A stretch of 64,000 nucleotides of DNA from Begonia masoniana (taxonomy: Eukaryota > Streptophyta > Magnoliopsida > Cucurbitales > Begoniaceae), in contig CM039509.1 in the NCBI GenBank assembly GCA_022432975.1, positions 44,550,209 to 44,614,208 on the forward strand, read 5' to 3'. The position numbers and the translations under genes are program-made. Of this stretch, positions 58,164 through 64,000 are shown one piece after another. Positions within the stretch are counted from its first letter, which is position 1. Every line of letters begins with the position of its first letter. Under the pieces are notes generated by a model, which had not been told where the DNA came from, made no database searches, and worked only from the letters and a program-made list of their open reading frames with translations.

Positions 58164-59497
58164 CAGTAATAGTCCAATTATTCATACCCAATCCACAGCA
58201 TCATTCCACAGGCAACGACTCAGAATCATCTATCCTTGCAATTTGTATGCATCCCTTGCACATGCACTGAGCTATGAACAACCTCACAAATTTGTGCTCC
58301 CTTTGCATGACAGGTTTAACATGCTCAAATGGATCGTCGGTCAGAGGGGTAACTGTGTTCACACAGCAACGAAACCAGAGATTTCTCTCAAACATTGTCA
58401 ATGCTAAGTCGATGTCTATCAAGTCATCCCTCAAGTACGCCGCAGCCCATAATCGGTTGCTAGCTTTTGACTCTGGTGATTTTCTCAGCTTCCAAACAAA
58501 GACTTTTCTTTTTAGGTAGGAATTATGCTATGATCTTTTCCAAACACATGGGTAGTTCTAATACTCTCCAGGACAAATTCATGCATATTTGACTAGAGCT
58601 ATCATGGAAAACAATCAGATTCTCTGTAAATGAGCTGGAAACAATGTTTGAGATCTATGACTGTCTATGAGTACTGGGTTTCCCACCTTCGTATGAAAAT
58701 CATTCATAGGGCATGCCCTCTCCATTTCCAACCTGCAAAAGACCAAACTACTCAAGCAAGATACAACAAAAGAAGTAGATAAATTCAGTATCCACTAGTA
58801 TTATATAACAAGATACTTTGAGCGCTAAGCAGTCACAATCATTCTGCGCAGCTATAAAGTAATGAAACATTAAAAGAGGCCGCCACAATATATAATTATG
58901 GAAAAAATCCTAATTCGGTTTATAAACTAAGGACGATATTCATAGGTTTTAACAAAAAATTAGCATTTTTAACAGGTAAAATTGAAGTTGAAAGATGCAT
59001 GCAAGAATGGCGTTGGACTGTCGACGCCTTCAGTTCAAACCAAGCCATCATCCCCAGCTATCCTCTCATTCTAAGCCTAAGAAACTCAACTATGGAACTA
59101 AAGCTAAGTTCATCAGCTCAGGCACTAGACATAAATCACAAATAAGAATGCATAGAAACAGTCAGAAAACAAATAATATAACTCCAACCAAACTTATTGG
59201 ATGATCGTGACCAAGAAGCAAGTTACCCTAAATTAATACTGCTTAAAGGTCAGAACACAATAACAGAGCCTTCCATTGATTCACCCAACTATTTATTGGC
59301 TGGAAGGCAAAAATTTAGACATGGTGATTCTAGAAAACAGTACACCGATGAATAATCTTATGAAAAGAATAGAACAATAAAAATTCCAGAGCAAAACTTC
59401 AAAGGGTTTTCTATACCAGCCTATTCTGTGGATAAAGGAAGCGGCTGGAGTAGTTGTTCTTCCTCAAATCAGCCTGCAGACTCGTTACTCCTATTTT
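58164..59497. other. Convergent 3' intergenic region (FIO1 / PPR)
   Basis: About 1.33 kb. Both neighbours end here. Small frames at 58144-58519 and 58995-59204 have no recognisable domain. Confidence 0.55.
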
Positions 59498-61333
59498 TCA
59501 GTAAGAGATTGAGGCATTCTGTTCCATATGCCCAGCGATCTGATTCAAAATATTGTATATATCTTCTTTCAATGGGTGCAGTCTATCCGAAACAATGAAA
59601 GAATGTACTTTGTTTTCAATTTCTATCCAACTAATAGCACGCTCTTTTTTCACATATCTATCGTTCATAACTTCTCTTACTTTCTCCATTGACTCCCACT
59701 GCCCATGAGTAGCATACATACCAGCGAGTAACACATAAGCTGAGGAGGATTCCGGCTGCAGATTAATGATGTGTTCAGCCACTTTCTTTCCCAGCTCGAT
59801 ATTCCCGTGAATTCCACAGACACCCAGTAAGGCGTTACGCACACTATCATCAGGCTTACATGACATCCTCTCCAGCTGATTCATCAGTTCTATGAAATAT
59901 CCACCTCGACCCAAAACGTCAATCAAGCAAGCATAATGTTCTTGATCTGGAAGAACGCCAAGATTGCTACCCATTGATCTGAAAAACATTAGACCATCCT
60001 GTACCATCCCTGCATGACTACACCCACTAAGAATTACGATGAAGGTGATTCTGTCAGGCTTCACCCCTGATTTCACCATCTTATTGAACAGCTGAATAGC
60101 GCTTTTACCTAAGCCATGCTGCGCTAGAGCAGACATCATCGTATTCCATAGAACAGAATCGTGCTTGCAGCTGGTGAGACTGAATACTCGCCAGCCAGCT
60201 TCTACACTCCCACATTTTGAATACATGTCAATTAGAGAGCTAACAACTATTGTGTTGGAGTTAAAGTTAGTTCTCGTCAAATATCCATGGATTTGTTTTC
60301 CATGCTTCAGTGCAGATATTGTTGCACAAGCACAGAGGCTACTACTGAATGTATATTGGTCAGGTCTGATCCGTAAAATCATCATGTCCTTAAACAATTC
60401 GAGGGCTTCATGCCCCAAACAGTTTCTAGCATAGCCTGCTATCAAAGCTGTCCATGAGACAGAGTTCTTTTCAGGCATTTGATCGAACAATTTACTAGCA
60501 GATTCCATATCACCAAATTTAGCATAGGCAGATACCATGGTGGTCCAAGCAAGGACGTCCCTCACAGGCATTTTTTCAAATAATCTCTTTGCCTCTTCCA
60601 TCTCCTCGCATTTTGCATAAGCATCGAGAATTGAACTCAAAAGTACTACATTAGACCGGAAACCAGCAACCAATACCTGCCCATGAACTTGTCTAGTAAG
60701 CTGCAAAGCCTTGAACTTTACACAAAGAGTTAAAACACCAGCAAAACTGAATGCATTAAACCCAATTGATTTTCTTCGAAATTCGCTGTAAAGTCTTAAA
60801 GCCTCGTGATAGTGCCCCATCTTTGCATGGGCAATCACCATCGTATTCCACGAAACAACGTCCTTTTCTGGCATTTGATCAAATAACTTCCTAGCTGGTT
60901 TTATTCTCCCCAATTTCGCATACCCAGAAAGCATATTGTTCCAAGAATACAAGTTTTTAGAAGCCATTTTATCGAACACCCTGCGTCCCTCTGCGTCGTT
61001 TCCGCAACTAAAATACATATTAATCAAATGGTTGGATATAAAAATTGAGGGGTGTTTGAACCCCGTAAGTTTCAGATGAAGGTGAATCCATTTTCCTTCT
61101 CTAAGAGATCTCGAGTTGCCGCAGCGTTGCAAGAGTTGAGCAATCACTCGAAAGGGCAACCGAATACCTTTGCTCGCTAATAAGTCCAGATGAGAGAGAG
61201 CCCTTGAGAGATCACCTCTGGAAGCGAGGTTGACGAGGGCCTCCCCCACGCAGGGGAGCTTGGAAAGTTTGCGTCTCTTAGGCCGTATACGAAATGCGGG
61301 GGAGATTTTGAGGGCATTGCAGAGGAACACCAT
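59498..61333 (-). CDS. PLS-class pentatricopeptide repeat protein, E-type, intronless
   Basis: Organelle RNA-binding protein, probably for editing or processing of a transcript. The 611-residue frame starts MVFLCNALKI, where a basic N-terminus (RIRPKRRK) suits organelle import. About a dozen PPR motifs run from residue ~75 to ~480, for example VVSWNTMVIAHAKMGHYHEAL and SVSWTALIAGYARNCLGHEAL, with the P, L and S length variants. The E/E+ region (NALLGVCGIHGNIELGKKVAEHII, SSAYVLLAGMYATHGQW, SWIEIENKVHSF) ends the protein; there is no DYW deaminase domain, so it would need a partner to edit. Its place next to FIO1 recalls Arabidopsis At2g21090. No stop or frameshift. Confidence 0.93.
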   Translation of the reverse strand: MVFLCNALKISPAFRIRPKRRKLSKLPCVGEALVNLASRGDLSRALSHLDLLASKGIRLPFRVIAQLLQRCGNSRSLREGKWIHLHLKLTGFKHPSIFISNHLINMYFSCGNDAEGRRVFDKMASKNLYSWNNMLSGYAKLGRIKPARKLFDQMPEKDVVSWNTMVIAHAKMGHYHEALRLYSEFRRKSIGFNAFSFAGVLTLCVKFKALQLTRQVHGQVLVAGFRSNVVLLSSILDAYAKCEEMEEAKRLFEKMPVRDVLAWTTMVSAYAKFGDMESASKLFDQMPEKNSVSWTALIAGYARNCLGHEALELFKDMMILRIRPDQYTFSSSLCACATISALKHGKQIHGYLTRTNFNSNTIVVSSLIDMYSKCGSVEAGWRVFSLTSCKHDSVLWNTMMSALAQHGLGKSAIQLFNKMVKSGVKPDRITFIVILSGCSHAGMVQDGLMFFRSMGSNLGVLPDQEHYACLIDVLGRGGYFIELMNQLERMSCKPDDSVRNALLGVCGIHGNIELGKKVAEHIINLQPESSSAYVLLAGMYATHGQWESMEKVREVMNDRYVKKERAISWIEIENKVHSFIVSDRLHPLKEDIYNILNQIAGHMEQNASISY

Positions 61334-61600
61334 GTGAAATGGAACCCTTCATCTATCGAAATTAGCGCCGAATGTGGTGGAGGCGGCGGCGGCTTTCGGT
61401 CGAGTAGCATCAGCAGGCGTGATAAAGGAGAAAAATTGAGGCGGGCCAGACACTGCAATCCTAGCTTTGCTTTGACATTGCATCAGACCGTTGTCCATTG
61501 TGAGGGCCTTTACCGAGACAGAGGCGACCACCCTTCAAAGAATCGCCGAACTTTTAATTCTATTCACATTTCAGAGTAATCTTATATCAATCCCAATGTT

Positions 61601-62643
61601 TAGGGGTGTTCAAAACCGGTTTCGGTTCGGTTTTGAAGAGGAATCGAACCGAACCGATCGGTTTCGGTTTTGGATTTACCGAACCGAAACCGGCCTTTTA
61701 CCATACCAAAACCGAACCTAAACCGAACCGAAAGTTTCGGTTCGGTTCCGGTTCGGTTTCGGTTCTACACCCTATTTTTCAAAAAACTAAATAATTTAAA
61801 TTTAAATTGAATGAGATAAAAAACAATTAGATATATAGTCAATTTATCACTCGAAATTGTACGTCTTTCTTTACTCGAAGAATAAACTTCGGTGGCACGT
61901 GCAATAAATTTAAATTTGATTTGAAAACTCGAAATATTTTAGAATAGATTCACTGAGAGTGAACGAATTTCTCACCATGAAAGTGCTTTTGCTGATTCGG
62001 ATCATGACCATTTGAACTACACTTTGGAGGTCATCTGCCCAGGATTCTGCAACCTGGAATCAATTTAAAGCATCAGCTTAAACTAGTTGACAAGAATTAA
62101 AGGACGAACTTAGTTGTCTTCAATTACTTGGCGTGAAGATTCCCCATATACACGACCCAGATTGTTTATCGGAAGATTCAACTCTGTCCCGGAAGAAACA
62201 CCGCCATGAATGGTCTGCAATTGAAGAGATTGATAACCAGACGAAAACGGCGGAAGTAGACCCTCCATTGTTGAATCCATCCTTGGACTGGTAGTAGCTA
62301 ATTTCATAGAAAGAAATTCTACTTGGCGCTGCAACGACTGGACATAGGTTATGATTTCATCAAGCATCACTGCTTTCCCTGTGTACCTGAAGTTGAAAAA
62401 TTCCAGTTCGAAATCCATGAAATTTCAAAAAATCAAAAACTTTTTGGTTTTCATTTCCAGGTCCGGTTCGGTTCGGTTTGTATTGGTTTTGACCGATCCA
62501 AACCGAAAACCGAACCTAATTAATCGGTTTCTACAAAATGAAACCGAAGATCGGTTTTCAAATGGTCAAAACCGGTCCGAACCGAACCTATTTCATCGGT
62601 TCCGGTTCGGTTTACCGGTTCCGGTTCGGTTTGAACACCCCTA
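61601..62643. mobile_element. Non-autonomous hAT-like element carrying bHLH exons
   Basis: The left end TAGGGGTGTTCAAA is repeated inverted at the right end. The 8-bp flanks are CCAATGTT (61593-61600) and CCCATGTT (62644-62651), one mismatch, as expected for a hAT TSD. Subterminal parts are crowded with CCGGTTCGGTT words in inverted orientation. No transposase. The centre holds a gene fragment. Confidence 0.85.
61976..62386 (-). pseudogene. Captured fragment of a bHLH transcription factor gene
   Basis: On the minus strand an acceptor-like TTCAACTTCAG (62397-62387) opens an exon with [19 protein letters not shown] and [16 protein letters not shown], the second helix of the bHLH domain and its conserved extension as in the bHLH63/79 group. 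It is open to about 62110. A second exon, 62053-61976, after TTGATTCCAG, encodes WADDLQSVVQM, the C-terminal box of that group, and ends at a GT. The basic region and helix 1 are missing, so it cannot make a DNA-binding protein. Confidence 0.78.
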
Positions 62644-62651
62644 CCCATGTT

Positions 62652-64000
62652 AATTGTTTATAAGGTAATTATCGATTTTAATTCTGTACTATGCATTTTA
62701 TTTCAATTAGCTCTCTGTACTAAAAAAATTGACAAACCAAACCATGTACTTTAATTCTGTTATCAATTTTGACCTTCCATCAACAATTTCGTTAAACTCT
62801 TATTTAAAAAATTACCAAACAATATTGGATTCACTTGAAATTTTTACTACATGTTCACTACTTAATGAGAAGATAATCTAAAAATTTTCGTAATTTTTTA
62901 ACACATGTACGATTTATTGTAATTTATAAAAATATTATAATAAATCATACAAGTTTTAGAAAATTACGAAAATATTTCTATTATCTACCCATAATATGGT
63001 AAACATGTGAAAATTCTTTCAAATAAATTCAATATTGTTTTATATTTTTTAAAAATTAATTTATAAAATAAAGAAGAAACTGAAATTAATTTTAAAAAAA
63101 TATCAAAAATATTAGATTTATTTGAAATTTTTTCTACATGTTCAACATATCATGAGTAGATAATAAAAAAAAAATTCATGATTTTCAAAAACTTTGTATG
63201 ATTTATTATAATATTTTTATAAAATACTAAAATAAAATTACAATAAATCGTACATATGTTAAAAAATTACGAAATTTTTCAGATTATCTTCTAATTAAGC
63301 AGTGAACATGTGGTAAAAATTACAACTGAATCCAATATCGTTTGGTAATTTTTTAAATGATGGTTTAACGAAATTATTGATGAAATGTCAAAACTGATAA
63401 CATAATCAAAATACATGGTTTTGTTTGCTGATTTTTTTAATATAGGGGCTAACTGAAATAAGATGCATAATACATAATTAAAATTGATAATTACCCTTAT
63501 TTATTTTAATTATTTATAATATTAACAGTACAAATTAATGAATTTCAATATAAGAATACAGAGTAACCGTAAGTTACTCTTCTATTTAATATTACATTAA
63601 AACTAGTATACTTTATATTTTAAATGCCCAACATTCTAATTGTTACGTGATAATCGTCACAAAATATATTTAAATTTTGAAATCATCTTATAATATAGTT
63701 TCTAAAACTTGTAGTCGAGTCAAATCGATAGTTGTGATATTCTAAATTATAGCAATGTTTCTTATAAAAAAATCTTAACTTTTTTCTAAGTAAACAGGAG
63801 ATAAATAAAAAGAATAATGTTACATTTATTTTCTACACATACAGGCTTATATGACATATAATAATTGGTACAATTAAAAAACAATTAGTGTAATAAATTA
63901 TAAATAGTTAATTTATTACATTAGTACTTTAATTGCACCAATCATTATTAAACACATCAGTAAATGTTTAGATATTATAATAAAAAAATAATCATAGTAT
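62652..64000. other. AT-rich DNA with a fold-back element (about 62740-63460)
   Basis: Arms at about 62740-63000 and 63240-63460 are inverted relatives of each other and of the arms at 50700-51620 (shared GTGAACATGTGGTAAAAATT, AATATCGTTTGGTAATTTTT). No gene seen to the end of the window. Confidence 0.65.

Overview
The window is plant nuclear DNA, almost certainly from a eudicot. It carries spliced GT-AG genes of plant-only or plant-typical families: an AUX1/LAX auxin importer, a plant cold-shock/zinc-knuckle protein, a plastid J-protein, a METTL16/FIONA1 methyltransferase and a PPR protein. The rest is LTR retrotransposons of typical plant lineages (Sirevirus, Tekay/Del chromovirus, UBN2-gag Ty1/copia), AT-rich MITE-like DNA and hAT-like elements. 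I cannot name the species. From memory, LAX2, GRP2B, FIO1 and a PPR gene lie close together on Arabidopsis chromosome 2 (about At2g21050 to At2g21090), so the gene island looks like a conserved syntenic block.

Positions 1-35851 are a nested stack of retrotransposons whose order can be read from target-site duplications (TSDs). A minus-strand Ty1/copia element (14436-16678, 34590-35395, LTR 35396-35851) is abutted at 14435 by a plus-strand Sirevirus (1-5656 and 13771-14435), which probably inserted into it. The Sirevirus 3' LTR is split by a Tekay-type element with gag but no pol (Tekay-1, 5657-13770). The gag of the minus-strand copia is split by a second Tekay element (Tekay-2, 16679-34589, TSD TAAAT). 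Tekay-2 carries three solo LTRs: A at 18048-20858 (TSD ATCTA), B at 25419-27524 (minus strand, TSD TTATG) and C at 32113-34315 (TSD CGATC). Every pol region seen is broken. The Sirevirus env-like frame (3088-4893) is still open.

Positions 35852-64000 are the gene island: LAX2-like (37690-40088, +), GRP2B/CSP-like (40664-41841, -), DnaJ11-like (43925-44431, -), FIO1-like (55213-58163, +) and an E-type PPR gene (59498-61333, -). Between the J-protein and FIO1 lies a 10 kb repeat block. It contains a hAT-like element, a fold-back element with tRNA-like arms, a fourth solo LTR (D, 47509-50213, TSD GGGCC), MITE-like inverted repeats, a fresh 0.42 kb direct duplication, and two inverted copies of a ~0.9 kb repeat. 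One of those copies sits just upstream of FIO1. Downstream of the PPR gene is a 1.04 kb hAT-like element that carries two exons of a bHLH gene.

The most unusual signal is an RNA-like element shared by all six long LTRs of the Tekay type in the window (Tekay-1, Tekay-2, solo A-D). Each has splice-like blocks, a 5-bp/5-nt hairpin, and a long-range pairing between the start and the end of a putative LTR intron. The stems keep pairing although their sequence changes between families.
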